A stretch of 64,000 nt of DNA, from positions 41,855 through 105,854 of the forward strand of contig NZ_RYZH01000022.1 of assembly GCF_003977685.1 (NCBI RefSeq). The letters run 5' to 3'. This DNA comes from Tautonia sociabilis (GTDB taxonomy: Bacteria > Planctomycetota > Planctomycetia > Isosphaerales > Isosphaeraceae). Made by a program: the position numbers and the translations under genes. The notes below the pieces were generated by a model. It saw only the letters and a program-made list of their open reading frames with translations. It had not been told where the DNA came from and did no database searches. Positions 8,444 through 18,213 of this stretch are shown one piece after another (position 1 is the stretch's first letter; the number at the start of each line of letters is the position of its first letter).

Positions 8444-9319
8444 ATGCCCCTCCCACCCGACGACGATCGCGAGATCGCCGATGCGTCGTTCCTGTTCGAT
8501 GACGAGAACGTTCCAGCGAAGCCTGACCGCTCCAGGCCACCCGGTCGATCGGCCTCGAAGCCGTCCGACTCGGGGGAACCCGAGGGCGGCTACGAGCTCG
8601 CCGACTCCGAATCCGGGAGCGAGCCGATCGCCGTCCCCTCCCGGCCGGTCCCCCCCCTGCCCTCCTCGATCGAGAGGCCGGAATCCAGGCCGGCCGAGCG
8701 CCGGTCGATCGCGCCGAGCCCCGTGGATCAGCCCTGGAACCGCCTCTCGGAATGGGGCCCGACGCTCTCCCGGATCGGCATGGTCTTGCTCACGACGGCG
8801 GCGTTGCTGTACCTCGGGCTTGCCCCCGGAGGCGGGATGGGGGCGGTCGCGGTCTCGGCGATCGGCCTGGCGATCGCGGTTATCCTCAGCTACCCGATCG
8901 CGATCACACTGGAGCGTCCGGTGCGCATGACCCCGGAGCATGCCCTGCGAGACTACTTCGGGGCGCTCGCCCACCATCTCCCGCATCACCGGAGGATGTG
9001 GCTCCTGCTCAGCTCCTCGGGGAAGGTGTCTCGGGACTTCCAGTCCTATGGCGAGTTCCGCTCCTACTGGACGCGCACCCTCTCCCGGCTCAAGCGGGAG
9101 AAGGCGGGAAGGGCGACGCCCGTGAGCGTCCGCATCGAGGTCGTCAAATCGGAGAAAAGCGCCGGCCTGGAGGCGATCGAGGTGTCGTACCGGCTGCTCA
9201 TCTTCCTGAGGGGTCGGGAGTCCGACGGCCCGATCTACTCGAGCCAGACCGAGACCACACTCTCCCGGGGCCCCGATCGGATGTGGTACCTCGACGACGG
9301 CCGCCTTCCTCCTCCCTGA
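8444..9319 (+). CDS. Membrane protein with disordered N-terminus (291 aa, unknown)
   Basis: The first about 100 residues are Pro/Ser/Glu-rich and likely disordered. Two adjacent transmembrane helices follow (about 108-128 and 129-150). The C-terminal half is soluble and mixed alpha/beta, with many Arg/Ser residues (YGEFRSYWTRTLSRLKREKAG) and a strand-rich end (EVSYRLLIFLRGR, YSSQTETTLSRGPDRMWYLDDGRL). The C-terminal fold looks like a small NTF2/SnoaL-like or DUF-type domain, but I cannot name it. It ends 23 bp from the convergent ABC permease gene. Confidence 0.68.
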   Translation: MPLPPDDDREIADASFLFDDENVPAKPDRSRPPGRSASKPSDSGEPEGGYELADSESGSEPIAVPSRPVPPLPSSIERPESRPAERRSIAPSPVDQPWNRLSEWGPTLSRIGMVLLTTAALLYLGLAPGGGMGAVAVSAIGLAIAVILSYPIAITLERPVRMTPEHALRDYFGALAHHLPHHRRMWLLLSSSGKVSRDFQSYGEFRSYWTRTLSRLKREKAGRATPVSVRIEVVKSEKSAGLEAIEVSYRLLIFLRGRESDGPIYSSQTETTLSRGPDRMWYLDDGRLPPP

Positions 9320-9342
9320 GCGGGGGACCGGCTCCTTCCCCG

Positions 9343-11013
9343 TCAGATCGACATGCCCGCCCGCCACCACCGCCAACGGAAGGCGAGGTAGGTGAGCACG
9401 TTCAGGACGACAACGATCACAGGGGTCATCGCGAGATACGCCACCCAGATCGGCACCGAGAGGGTCTTCGACCCGATCGAAAGGTCCAGGGCGGTCGAGC
9501 CGAGGAAGCTCGGCGTGTATGGCTGGCCGTCGTCCGACGAGGGGATGGGGATGCTCATGGCCGCCGCGAAGGGGCTGGTGATCGTCAGCGACGCGAGCCG
9601 CTCCTCAGACAGCGCGGTGTAGCCCTGGAGGTACCAGACCAGCCCCACCGGGCCGATGAACAGGGCGAGCAGGGCCAGGTAGGTCACCACCATCGCCACC
9701 GCCGTCCTTCGGCTGAGGGCCGAGCAGAGCAGGCCCACGGTGGTTGTCGTCACACAGGTCGCCGCGATCAGGGAGAGGAAGATCAGCAGCGTCCACCAGC
9801 GGTCGCGCAGCTCGGGGATCAGGATGTAGGCCAGCAGGAGTTGCTCCGTGAGCAGGAAGGTCAGCACCGTCGATACCCGGGCCGAGGCCAGGAGCTTGGC
9901 GATGACGATCGTCCCCGGCTTGAGCAGGGTCGTCAGCAGCAGGCCGAGCGTCTTCCGCTCGCGCTCCTGGGTAATGCTGCCGCTGGAGAAGACCGGGCCA
10001 ACGAGCAGGTTGAACATGAGCACATAACCGACATAGTACCCCGTGAGCTCCGGCCGGAGGAACAGCAGGTAGGCCATCAGCGGGATCGAGAGGAACATGC
10101 TCACCTGGATCACCAGGCGGAGCATCAGGGTCCCCTGGCTGAAGATCTCCGAGCGCAGCTCCTTGTCGAGCACGGGGTTGGTGCCGTCGGGCATCAGGTC
10201 GGTGCGCTTGGCCGGCGCGAAGAGCATGTCAGGGAACAGCTCACGGTCGATGACCACCCCAACGGCGTACTTCATCTCCTCCTCTTCGTCGATCACCTCT
10301 TTCCCCTCGCTGCCCACGTCCGGAGGGAAGAGCAAGCGGCGATTGATGAGCAGACCGACGATCACCCAGATCGCGATGCACCAGGGAGGCAGCACGGCGA
10401 TCGACACGAAATCGCGAAGGACCACGTCGTCGGTCTGCGTCACCGTGACCGTGATCAGCGCCAGCGGCAGGATCACCAGGTAGCTGACCACCAACGCCGA
10501 GCTGGTCCGGCCGAAGAAGCTGGAGCACGCCACGCTGATCAGGCCGAACGTCCCGGCCGCCAGGATCAGCACCAGGTACGCCCGGGCGATCTCGGAGAGT
10601 AGGATCCCCCCCAGCAGGAAACAGAGGATCATCAGCGGAAGGCTGGAGATGATCAGCAGCACCAGGTAGGTCGACGAGCTGAGCAGCTTGCCCACCAGGA
10701 TGGTCGACGGCTCCAGCGGACTGGCCAGCAGCAGCTCATACGTCTTCCGCTCCTTCTCGCCGGTGATGCTGCCGGCGGCGAAGGTGGGGGCAACCAGTGC
10801 GACGAGGAAAAACTGGCCTAGGAAGAACAGGTTGAAGAGCCGCTGCGACACCCCCGGGCTGACCTGATTGGTGGCCTCCTCGCCCGCTGGCCAGGCGAAG
10901 TAGACGACCACGCCGAGAAACACGACGTAGGCCAGCTGGAGCAGAAACGACCGCGACGAGCGGAGGTTGACCAGCAGCTCTCGGATCAGGACGGGGTTCT
11001 CTCGAAGGATCAT
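9343..11013 (-). CDS. ABC-2 type transporter permease, two homologous halves in one chain
   Basis: I chose the ATG at 11013 (MILRENPVLIRELL); codons upstream to 11190 are Arg/Pro-rich and look non-coding. The 556-aa product has about 12 hydrophobic helices in two similar halves. Half one has NPVLIRELL and GSITGEKERKTYELLLAS near residue 79. Half two starts near residue 278 with NPVLDKELRSEIF and repeats GSITQERERKTLGLLLTT near residue 344. The SITxExERKT cytoplasmic loop is typical of ABC-2 exporters. The fusion would give both permease halves of the exporter from one gene, served by the ATPase encoded 293 bp upstream. The substrate is unknown. Confidence 0.85.
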   Translation of the reverse strand: MILRENPVLIRELLVNLRSSRSFLLQLAYVVFLGVVVYFAWPAGEEATNQVSPGVSQRLFNLFFLGQFFLVALVAPTFAAGSITGEKERKTYELLLASPLEPSTILVGKLLSSSTYLVLLIISSLPLMILCFLLGGILLSEIARAYLVLILAAGTFGLISVACSSFFGRTSSALVVSYLVILPLALITVTVTQTDDVVLRDFVSIAVLPPWCIAIWVIVGLLINRRLLFPPDVGSEGKEVIDEEEEMKYAVGVVIDRELFPDMLFAPAKRTDLMPDGTNPVLDKELRSEIFSQGTLMLRLVIQVSMFLSIPLMAYLLFLRPELTGYYVGYVLMFNLLVGPVFSSGSITQERERKTLGLLLTTLLKPGTIVIAKLLASARVSTVLTFLLTEQLLLAYILIPELRDRWWTLLIFLSLIAATCVTTTTVGLLCSALSRRTAVAMVVTYLALLALFIGPVGLVWYLQGYTALSEERLASLTITSPFAAAMSIPIPSSDDGQPYTPSFLGSTALDLSIGSKTLSVPIWVAYLAMTPVIVVVLNVLTYLAFRWRWWRAGMSI

Positions 11014-11306
11014 GGGTCCGGTCCCCGAGTCCGGGGCTGCGAAGGGGCGAGGACGAGCGGATCGGGAGGCGGATGGCCGGATGACGAGGGTGCTGCCGAG
11101 AGGGCCGGGGGCGAGAAGAGCTCGGAAGGCGGCCGATCGTCTCTCCGCCGAGCGGAGGAGGACGCCCGACCGAGCGAGCCGAGCCGTCACCGGAAGCGTT
11201 CCGGAGCATCGCCGACCGATGACTCCCCGACCGTGATCGGCCCTGATGCCTCCGCCGTCCCTCCCCGCACCGCTCGGTCGTCCGTCGTCCCGCTCGGGTT
11301 CCTCGA

Positions 11307-12236
11307 TCAGTTCACGATACCCTTGGTCACTGTCATGAACACCTCATCGAGCGTCATCTCCACCTCGGCGAACGACTGAACGGAGACGCCGGAGCCAATG
11401 AGGTGCTGGAGCAGCCGGGCCATCTCGGTGTCGCCGCCGTCCACCTCGGCGGTGAGGGTGTGGTCGTAGCCGGTGATGTCGCGGACCTTGTCGTCAGCCC
11501 GGAGGATGGCCTCGGCGTGAGCGAGGTCGGAGTCGAGGATGCGGATCTGAAGCCGGCGGTGGGCACGGAGTTGACGCTGGATCTCCTGCACGCTGCCGGC
11601 GGCCAGCAGCTTCCCCCGCTCGATAATGCCGATCGAGGTGACGAAGTCGGCCAGCTCGGGGAGGATGTGGCTGGAAACGAGAATCGTCTTCCCCATCGAC
11701 CGCAGTTCGGTCAGCAGCGCCTTCATCTCGGCCCGTGCCCTCGGGTCGAGCCCCGAGGCGGGCTCGTCGAGGATCAGGACCGGGGGATCGTGCACGAGGG
11801 TCTTGGCCAGGCAGAGGCGCTGCTTCATCCCCTTCGAGAGGCCGTTGACGTAGTCGTCGCGCTTGTGGGTCAGGTCCAGCAGCTCGAGCACCTCGGCGAT
11901 GATCTTCTTGCGGGATGAGCGGGGAATCTTGTAGGCGACGGCGAAGAAGTCGAGGAATTCCCAGACCTTCATGCCGTCATACACGCCGAAGTCGTCGGGC
12001 ATGAAGCCGATGACCTTGCGAACGGCCATCGGATCCTCGACGACGGAATGCCCGGCGATGTATCCCTCGCCGGAGCTGGGGCGGAGCAGCGTGGCAAGGA
12101 ATCGGATCGTCGTGCTCTTGCCGGCGCCATTGGGGCCGATGAAACCGAAGATCTCCCCCTCTCCGATGGAGAAGCTCAGGTCGTCGACCGCCACGAAGTC
12201 GCCGTAGCGCTTCGTGAAGTTCCGCACCTCGATCAT
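11307..12236 (-). CDS. ABC transporter ATP-binding protein
   Basis: This 309-aa nucleotide-binding domain has a Walker A motif GPNGAGKST, a signature motif GLSKGMKQRL (LSKGM variant of LSGGQ), a Walker B VLILDEPASGLDPRAR and an H-loop VSSHILPELAD. This is the NatA/CcmA-like exporter subtype (inference). The last about 85 residues form the usual accessory domain of this subtype. It probably energises the duplicated permease encoded downstream. It begins 22 bp after the stop of the 838-aa membrane protein, so the three genes form an operon read right to left. Confidence 0.92.
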   Translation of the reverse strand: MIEVRNFTKRYGDFVAVDDLSFSIGEGEIFGFIGPNGAGKSTTIRFLATLLRPSSGEGYIAGHSVVEDPMAVRKVIGFMPDDFGVYDGMKVWEFLDFFAVAYKIPRSSRKKIIAEVLELLDLTHKRDDYVNGLSKGMKQRLCLAKTLVHDPPVLILDEPASGLDPRARAEMKALLTELRSMGKTILVSSHILPELADFVTSIGIIERGKLLAAGSVQEIQRQLRAHRRLQIRILDSDLAHAEAILRADDKVRDITGYDHTLTAEVDGGDTEMARLLQHLIGSGVSVQSFAEVEMTLDEVFMTVTKGIVN

Positions 12237-12258
12237 GGCCGCTCGGCCTCCGGAGGGG

Positions 12259-14775
12259 TTACCTCGCCTGTCTCAGCTGATCGACGGGCTTGGGCTCGTA
12301 GGACGTGTAGGAGCGGGAGTGCGGGGACGGTGGCGGCCCGTAGCGGAGGTGGGCGACCACGAGCGTGACGCCTCGGTGGCGGTCGACCCCGGGCCGTAGT
12401 TCCTGGCCGGGCATCGGGCCATCGGACCAGGCAACCAGCCGGAGCTCTCCGGCGTCTTCCGGCCGTCCCCAGTTGTAGGAGGCCAGCGGCCCGAGGAACC
12501 CCGACAGATCAGCCCAGTGAGGCCCTTCCCCGGCCTCCTCGGCCGGATCGGGCCCGGTGTACTCCGAAAATGAGGCCTCGGGCCCGGGCAGCGTCACGAC
12601 GCCGCCGGCGGGGATCGCCCCGATCGTCGAGAAGCGATTCCGCCCGCCCGGCTCGACCCCGACGTCGACCAGCACGGCATCCCGCAACTCCAGGCCTGAG
12701 CCGTTGACGATCTCCCTCGGACCCTCGGCCGTACCCTGGAGGGTGATCCCTCCGGGCAAGTCGACCAGTTGCTCGGACCGGAACATCGCCAGGCTCCTCG
12801 GCTCGACGCGGAAGTCGAGCAATTGGGGCCCGGGGGTCGCCTGCCAGGAGGACTGGGTCGTCTGCTCCCCCCGGATCGTCAGCCTGGCGTTCATGGGCAG
12901 GGCAAGGGCCGTCGGGTCGCCCGGGAAGCCGATCGAGAAGTCCTCCCGGCCGGTCGAGTAGAGGACCGAGAATCGGCTAAGATGCGCCCTCGGGTACTCG
13001 GCCTGAAGTTCCAGGAGGTCAATCTCGTCGCAGGCCCGATCGTAGCCGGTGTCGATCGCCGCCGCCCGCTCGACCGCGCCGGCGAATCCCAGGGCCAGCA
13101 GCGGCACCACCACCCAGGCCAGCTCCCGACGGCGGAGGACAAACCGGCAGACAAACCAATTCAGCGGCACCAGGGCCACGATGTAGGCCACCATCACCCG
13201 CAACACGAACGGCGCCCCGGGCACCTCGATGCCCGAGGCCTTCAACAGCGTGTCCCTCGCCAGGGCCGGCAGCCGGGCCGAGTCGAGCCACGAGGCGACC
13301 GGCGCCCCAGGCAGCTCATCGAGCGGGTCGACCGAGGAAGTCATTCCGTAGGGAGCCATCACCACTCGATTCCCTTCCGAGGGGGGCTGGGCCGGGTCGA
13401 GGTCCCGGGCCAGCAACCGGTACCAGCTCAGCTCCGGGCCGCCGAGCATCGACGTATCCGTCGCATTCGTCGGATCCCAACGGTCCTCGGGGCGTCGGAG
13501 GACGACGCGACGGACGAACGTGTCGTTGCCCCGCCAGCGCTGAAAGGCCGCCTCCTTGGGGTCGAAGGTCAGCATCAAGATCCGGCCCCGCCCGACCCGG
13601 CGTTCCAGGCCGAATCGCCGGCCCCGGGCGTCCGTGATCCACGAGACGTCCCCGGCGATCGGCGAGAGCCCGGTCAGCACGAGTGGGCGGTCGGGCGGCA
13701 GGTCGATCGGCACCGGGTCCCCGTATCGGGTGGGCTCTTGAGTCGGCAGGAATCCGGAGTAGTCGATCACCCGGTTCGACTCCAGCACGTCTTGCCAGAC
13801 CGGGGGAGGGTAGTCGGCCGAGAGGTCGAGCAGATCCTCCTCGGTGAGCGTGATCGTCTCTCCCGAGAGCTCTCCCGGCAGGTAGGGGGCGAGGAAGCTC
13901 TCCACGTCGGCCAGCGCCGGGATCGAGGAGTTAGGCCCTCCGGTGATGATCAGCTGCCCCCCCCAGTGCAGCCAGTCGACGATCGCCCGCTGCTGGCCGA
14001 CATTCAGGCTGTTCGGATCGTAGTTGTCCCAGATCAGGTGGCTGATGGTGGTCCAGGTCAGCGGATGGGCCGACAGGTTGACCTCGTCCGGGTCCTGGGG
14101 GATCACCAGCCGGTAGTAGCTGCGCCGCTCGATGAGTTGCTGGTCCTCGGGGTCCGTCGTCGCGGGGATGACCGCCTGGTAGCGCTTCCAGGGGTCGAAG
14201 GCCATCGGGTCCTTTCCCAGGATGACCACAAGCATCTGATGGGTCTGCAGGGGAAGCAGCGGGGCCTCGGTCGCGTCATCCGGCCGAAGGGCGCCGGGCC
14301 GGACCAGGGAGATCTCCAGCGACTTGTAGGACTCGGGGAGGAAGGCGGTCCAGCTCAGCCGCATCGGTTCCCCCTCCGGGAGCCGGACGTCGCGCCGGAA
14401 GTCGACCGCCCGGGGCATGTCCCGCAGGGGGACGGGGGCGGTTCGGAGCTGGCCCCTGTAGTCGAAGTTGTTCGCTTGGAGCTCCTGGGTCAGCGCGACC
14501 CAGTGGTTCGGCTTGACGTAAGTGAGGACGTCGAAGGGAGCGACCTGGGTCCGATAGAACTCGAAGGGGGGCTTGAGCGTATCCTTCTCCCGATCGGCCT
14601 GAGCGTCGGGGTCGGTCAGTTCTCGGAATCGGCGCGCGGCCTCGCTCTCGACTTGCGTCTCGTCCTCCTCCAGCCCCAGTCCCTGAGCCCGGGAGGCGGC
14701 CGGGATCGAGAACACGGCGATCCCCACGACCATCGCCAACAGCGTCCGCCCCGGCCTTCCGGTCGTCAGGATCAC
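12259..14775 (-). CDS. Large membrane-anchored protein of ABC exporter operon (838 aa)
   Basis: The N-terminus is a signal peptide or anchor (RTLLAMVVGIAVFSIPAASRAQG). Residues about 35-500 are extracytoplasmic and include a Gly-rich stretch (VDWLHWGGQLIITGGPNSSIPAL) resembling the class I glutamine amidotransferase-like/DUF4350 fold seen in gliding-type ABC systems. Two transmembrane helices follow around residues 525-570 (VMVAYIVALVPLNWFVCRF and WVVVPLLALGFAGAV). The C-terminal 250 residues are beta-rich and probably outside the cytoplasm. The gene sits 22 bp upstream of the ATPase gene, which suggests an auxiliary substrate-handling or assembly role for the exporter. The exact function is not recognised. 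Confidence 0.72.
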   Translation of the reverse strand: MILTTGRPGRTLLAMVVGIAVFSIPAASRAQGLGLEEDETQVESEAARRFRELTDPDAQADREKDTLKPPFEFYRTQVAPFDVLTYVKPNHWVALTQELQANNFDYRGQLRTAPVPLRDMPRAVDFRRDVRLPEGEPMRLSWTAFLPESYKSLEISLVRPGALRPDDATEAPLLPLQTHQMLVVILGKDPMAFDPWKRYQAVIPATTDPEDQQLIERRSYYRLVIPQDPDEVNLSAHPLTWTTISHLIWDNYDPNSLNVGQQRAIVDWLHWGGQLIITGGPNSSIPALADVESFLAPYLPGELSGETITLTEEDLLDLSADYPPPVWQDVLESNRVIDYSGFLPTQEPTRYGDPVPIDLPPDRPLVLTGLSPIAGDVSWITDARGRRFGLERRVGRGRILMLTFDPKEAAFQRWRGNDTFVRRVVLRRPEDRWDPTNATDTSMLGGPELSWYRLLARDLDPAQPPSEGNRVVMAPYGMTSSVDPLDELPGAPVASWLDSARLPALARDTLLKASGIEVPGAPFVLRVMVAYIVALVPLNWFVCRFVLRRRELAWVVVPLLALGFAGAVERAAAIDTGYDRACDEIDLLELQAEYPRAHLSRFSVLYSTGREDFSIGFPGDPTALALPMNARLTIRGEQTTQSSWQATPGPQLLDFRVEPRSLAMFRSEQLVDLPGGITLQGTAEGPREIVNGSGLELRDAVLVDVGVEPGGRNRFSTIGAIPAGGVVTLPGPEASFSEYTGPDPAEEAGEGPHWADLSGFLGPLASYNWGRPEDAGELRLVAWSDGPMPGQELRPGVDRHRGVTLVVAHLRYGPPPSPHSRSYTSYEPKPVDQLRQAR

Positions 14776-14938
14776 GATCGGCCTCCCTCGCTCGATCCGG
14801 GCCCGGATCTCCGTCCCGTCCTCGCCGAGCCCGACTCGATTCCCAATCTACTGCGGCGATCGGGCCTCCGGAAGGGCCTGCGTGCCCCGTTCCGAAGGAA
14901 TTGGGAGCCGAGGGGGGCGGGGTCGCCGAGGAGGAGGA

Positions 14939-16018
14939 TCAGAGCAGGTCCCCGAAGCCAGCGGATTCCAGCCCCTCGACCATGGCCTTCAGCCGGTCGA
15001 GCTGGTCCTTGCGGGCGACCAGGGTCGCGTTGCCGGACTGCACGATCACCAGGTCGTCGACTCCCAGAGCGGCGACCAGTTTCCCCTCGTCGGCCACGAT
15101 GATGCAGTTCGAGGACTCGACCGTGAGGACCGGTCCCTGCACCGCGTTGCCCCGATCGTCGGGGGGAACCAGGGCCGTCAGGGCCCTCCAGTCCCCAACG
15201 TCGTTCCAGGAGAACGGCACCTCGAGCACCCGGACATTCTCGGCGTGCTCCATGACCGCCTTGTCGATGGGGACCTTCTCCATCGTCGCGTATTCCCGCT
15301 CGATCGCCCCCGGAAACTCCGGAGTGCCGAGGGTCTTCGAGACCCGGTCAATCGCCCCGGCCAGGGCGGGCCGGTGCCGCTGGAGCGCCTCGAGGATGGC
15401 CCGGGCCTTCCAGACGAAGATGCCGCCATTCCAGAAGAAGCGGCCGGTGGCAAGGAACTGCTCGGCGGTGGCGCGGTCGGGCTTCTCTCGGAACCGCTCG
15501 ACGCGGTACTGCGGGATCCCCTCGGGATGGCTCAGCAGCTCGCCCCGCTCGATGTAGCCGTAGCCGGTCTCGGGCCGGTTCGGGGCGATCCCGAAGGTGA
15601 CAAAGGCCGTGGGGTCGGCCTCGACGATCGCCGCCGCCGCCCGAGCCGAGGCGAGGAAGGCCTCCGTCGGCTGGATCACGTGATCGGCCGGCAAGACGAT
15701 CGTGGTGGCGCCCGGATCCCTCCGCTCCACCAGGGCCGCGGCCAGCCCCACGCAGGCGGCGGTGTCTCTCGGGCAGGGCTCTCCCACAATCTGATCGGCC
15801 GGCAGGCCCGGCAACTGCTCCCGGGTGGCCTCGGCCTGGTCCTCCCCGGTGATGACCCAGCAGCGCTCCGGAGGGATGATCGGCGCGACCCGGGAGAGAG
15901 TCTGCTGGATCATCGTCGAGTCGCCGACGAGGCGAAGCAACTGCTTCGGGCGGTTGCGGCGGCTCTTGGGCCAGAACCGGGTTCCGCTGCCGCCGGCCAT
16001 GATCACGGCGTGGAGCAC
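14939..16018 (-). CDS. manC: Mannose-1-phosphate guanylyltransferase (GDP)
   Basis: The protein converts mannose-1-phosphate and GTP to GDP-mannose for surface polysaccharides. It begins VLHAVIMAGGSGTRFWPKSR, the nucleotidyltransferase signature, and has KQLLRLVGDSTMIQQT, NRPETGYGYIERG, FREKPDRATAEQFL, FFWNGGIFVWKA and PFSWNDVGDWRAL. I chose the GTG at 16018 because GGAGG lies 7 nt upstream and the 37 readable residues before it are low-complexity. The product is 359 aa, the length of single-domain guanylyltransferases; the phosphomannose-isomerase domain of long ManC proteins is absent. The symbol is used in the family sense. Confidence 0.88.
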   Translation of the reverse strand: MLHAVIMAGGSGTRFWPKSRRNRPKQLLRLVGDSTMIQQTLSRVAPIIPPERCWVITGEDQAEATREQLPGLPADQIVGEPCPRDTAACVGLAAALVERRDPGATTIVLPADHVIQPTEAFLASARAAAAIVEADPTAFVTFGIAPNRPETGYGYIERGELLSHPEGIPQYRVERFREKPDRATAEQFLATGRFFWNGGIFVWKARAILEALQRHRPALAGAIDRVSKTLGTPEFPGAIEREYATMEKVPIDKAVMEHAENVRVLEVPFSWNDVGDWRALTALVPPDDRGNAVQGPVLTVESSNCIIVADEGKLVAALGVDDLVIVQSGNATLVARKDQLDRLKAMVEGLESAGFGDLL

Positions 16019-16128
16019 GATGGGCCTCCTGGACGGCGACGGGGAGCGATCGGCCCTGCGATCGTCCCGGACGCCTGGCTGCTGGGGACGGCAACGGGGG
16101 GGCTCCTCCGACCCTCCCGCCGGGGGCA

Positions 16129-18132
16129 CTACTGGACCCGGCCGGTGGCGTCGTTGTCAAGGGAGCCTCGCACGTGCCGGTCGATGGTCTGCCGCAGCAC
16201 CTCCCAGTCGATCGGCTTGACCAGGCGATCCACGAACAACCCCTCCTCGGCCGGGTCCACCGCCTCCGAGGCGGTCAGGGCCACCATTGGCGCCTGGCAG
16301 CCCTGGTCTCGGAGCTGCCTCGCCGCCTCCAGCCCGTCCATCACGGTCATCCTGAGGTCCATCAAGATCAGGTCGACCGGCTGGCCCTCCTCCCGGCAAC
16401 GGCCGTACTCCTCGACGGCTCTCCGGCCGTCCTCGACCTCCACCACGTCGATTCCCGACCTCCTGAGCCGGATCGCCAGCGCCCTCCGGAGGTCGTGGTT
16501 GTCGTCGGCCAGCAATAGGCGGACGCGGGGCCCCTCCTTCCTGGCCACCGGCTCCGGGACCGGGGCCAGGGAGATCGTCGGGGGCCGCCGCGGAGGAACC
16601 GGTTCGGGAGTGGACCACTCCGAGGAATCAAGCTCGATGTTGGGGGGAACGTGATGCCGATCCCCCGCCCCGAGCGGGCCAACCGGGATCGAGAGGGTGA
16701 ACCGGCTGCCCCGGCCCGGCTCGCTCCGGACGGCGATCCTCCCGCCGAGCAGCCCAGCCATGCGCTGGCTCAGCGCCAGGCCGAGGCCGGCTCCCTCCGG
16801 GCCGGAGCCCGAGGCCCGGTAGAACGGCTCGAAGAGCCGGGCCACGACCTCCGGGGGCATGCCGACGCCGCTGTCGATGACCTCCACAATCAGCGTCGCC
16901 CGACCCGGGCGCGACTCGTCCAGCTCGGTTTCGACCCGCACCGCTCCAGCCTCGGTGAACTTGATCGCGTTGCTCACCAGGTTGATCAGGATCTGGCGGA
17001 GTCGGAGCGGGTCGGTTCGGATTGCGTTGGGAATCGGCGTCCGGTACGACAGGGTGAGCGCCAGCCCCCGGGACCTGGCCTGCGCCGCCATCAGCTCGAC
17101 GACGGACGCGAGCAGGTCCCCCACCCGGCACTCGACCAGGTCGACCCGCATCGTCCCCGACTCCAGCCGGGCCAGGTCCAGCAGGTCGCTTAGGAGCCGG
17201 ATCAGGTATCGAGCGTTCCTCCGGATCGTCCGCAGCGGGTTGAGCCGGCCGGTGGCCGGAGGGTTGCCCTCCTTTTCGGCCCGGATGAGCATCTCGGCGT
17301 ACTCAACGATCGCCGCCAGAGGGGTGCGCAGCTCGTGCCCCAGGTCGCGCAGCAGTTCGCTCTTCGCCCGGCTGGCCAGCTCGGAGCGCTCCATCGCTCG
17401 CCGCAGTGCGGTCAACCGCTTCGACTCGGTGACGTCCCTGCCCACGATATAATACTGTCCGTCGGCGAGCACGGCGTTCAGCGAGAGCCACTTGTAGCTG
17501 TCGTCCCGGTGGCGGAGGCGATATTCCAGGCCGACCAGCTCCCGGCCTCCCCGCATCGAGTCGAGGCAGGACCGGGCGGCCTCGCGCTCCTCGGGGTGGA
17601 ACAGATCGAGCGGGGAGGTCCCCTTCAACTCATCGGGCCGGTAGCCGAGACTGGACTCCCACGCGGGGTTGAGCCGGACGAAGGTTGGCCCGTCCGGCCC
17701 GGGGCGGGCGATGGCGAAGAGATCCGGCGCCAGCCGGAAGAAGCGATCCAGCGCTTCCTGGGCCTGCTTGCGATCGGAGATGTCCCGGGCCACCACCAGT
17801 CCCATCGGGTCGGGACGGGTATGGATGCGGCTGACGGTGACGTTGACCGGGATTGGCTCGCCGGCCTTCCGGCTCAGTGAGATCCCCTCCCGGGAGTGGT
17901 AGAACCAGCTGATCTGGTACGCCTCGATCAACTGGTCGACGATCCCCGGCTCGGCCCCCCGGAACAGGTCCCAGACCCGCATCCGGAGCAACGGTTTGCG
18001 CTCGAACCCGGTGAGCCGCAGCGCGGCCGGGTTGGCGTCAATAACCCGATGGTCGCGCGGGTCGAAGATGAACAGGGCATCGTTCGACTCACGGAACAGG
18101 CAGCGGGCGATCTCCTCATGGCGTTCGGACAT
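16129..18132 (-). CDS. Hybrid sensor histidine kinase with two PAS domains and a receiver
   Basis: The order of domains is PAS1 (about 1-125), PAS2 with PAC (about 130-255), HisKA with H-box GHELRTPLAAIVEYAEML, HATPase with N-box LINLVSNAIKFTE and G-boxes DSGVGMPPE and GAGLGLALSQRMAG, a Pro-rich linker, and a C-terminal receiver. The receiver carries LLLADDNHDLR, the phosphoacceptor in LILMDLRM and the conserved Lys in RLVKPID. No transmembrane segment is visible, so it is a cytoplasmic sensor. I chose ATG 18132 (MSERHEEIARCLF) over an upstream in-frame start because the PAS domain begins soon after it. A partner regulator is not adjacent; the ligand is unknown. Confidence 0.9.
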   Translation of the reverse strand: MSERHEEIARCLFRESNDALFIFDPRDHRVIDANPAALRLTGFERKPLLRMRVWDLFRGAEPGIVDQLIEAYQISWFYHSREGISLSRKAGEPIPVNVTVSRIHTRPDPMGLVVARDISDRKQAQEALDRFFRLAPDLFAIARPGPDGPTFVRLNPAWESSLGYRPDELKGTSPLDLFHPEEREAARSCLDSMRGGRELVGLEYRLRHRDDSYKWLSLNAVLADGQYYIVGRDVTESKRLTALRRAMERSELASRAKSELLRDLGHELRTPLAAIVEYAEMLIRAEKEGNPPATGRLNPLRTIRRNARYLIRLLSDLLDLARLESGTMRVDLVECRVGDLLASVVELMAAQARSRGLALTLSYRTPIPNAIRTDPLRLRQILINLVSNAIKFTEAGAVRVETELDESRPGRATLIVEVIDSGVGMPPEVVARLFEPFYRASGSGPEGAGLGLALSQRMAGLLGGRIAVRSEPGRGSRFTLSIPVGPLGAGDRHHVPPNIELDSSEWSTPEPVPPRRPPTISLAPVPEPVARKEGPRVRLLLADDNHDLRRALAIRLRRSGIDVVEVEDGRRAVEEYGRCREEGQPVDLILMDLRMTVMDGLEAARQLRDQGCQAPMVALTASEAVDPAEEGLFVDRLVKPIDWEVLRQTIDRHVRGSLDNDATGRVQ

Positions 18133-18213
18133 GGCGCCCTTTCGAAGCCGATTCGGCTCGGCCCCCTCCCTGGGCAGGCTCACCCGCCGAGGGGCGGGAC
18201 CGACTGGGCCCGG

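Noticed and set aside
9320..9342. Hairpin GGGGA/TCCCC between convergent genes
   Set aside because: Only 5-6 bp and overlaps both stop regions; expected by chance in this GC-rich DNA.
12769..15102. 777-aa plus-strand ORF opposite the 838-aa membrane protein and beyond
   Set aside because: Mirror frame of a strongly supported minus-strand gene with signal peptide and membrane helices; low-complexity Arg/Gly/Pro/Gln sequence.
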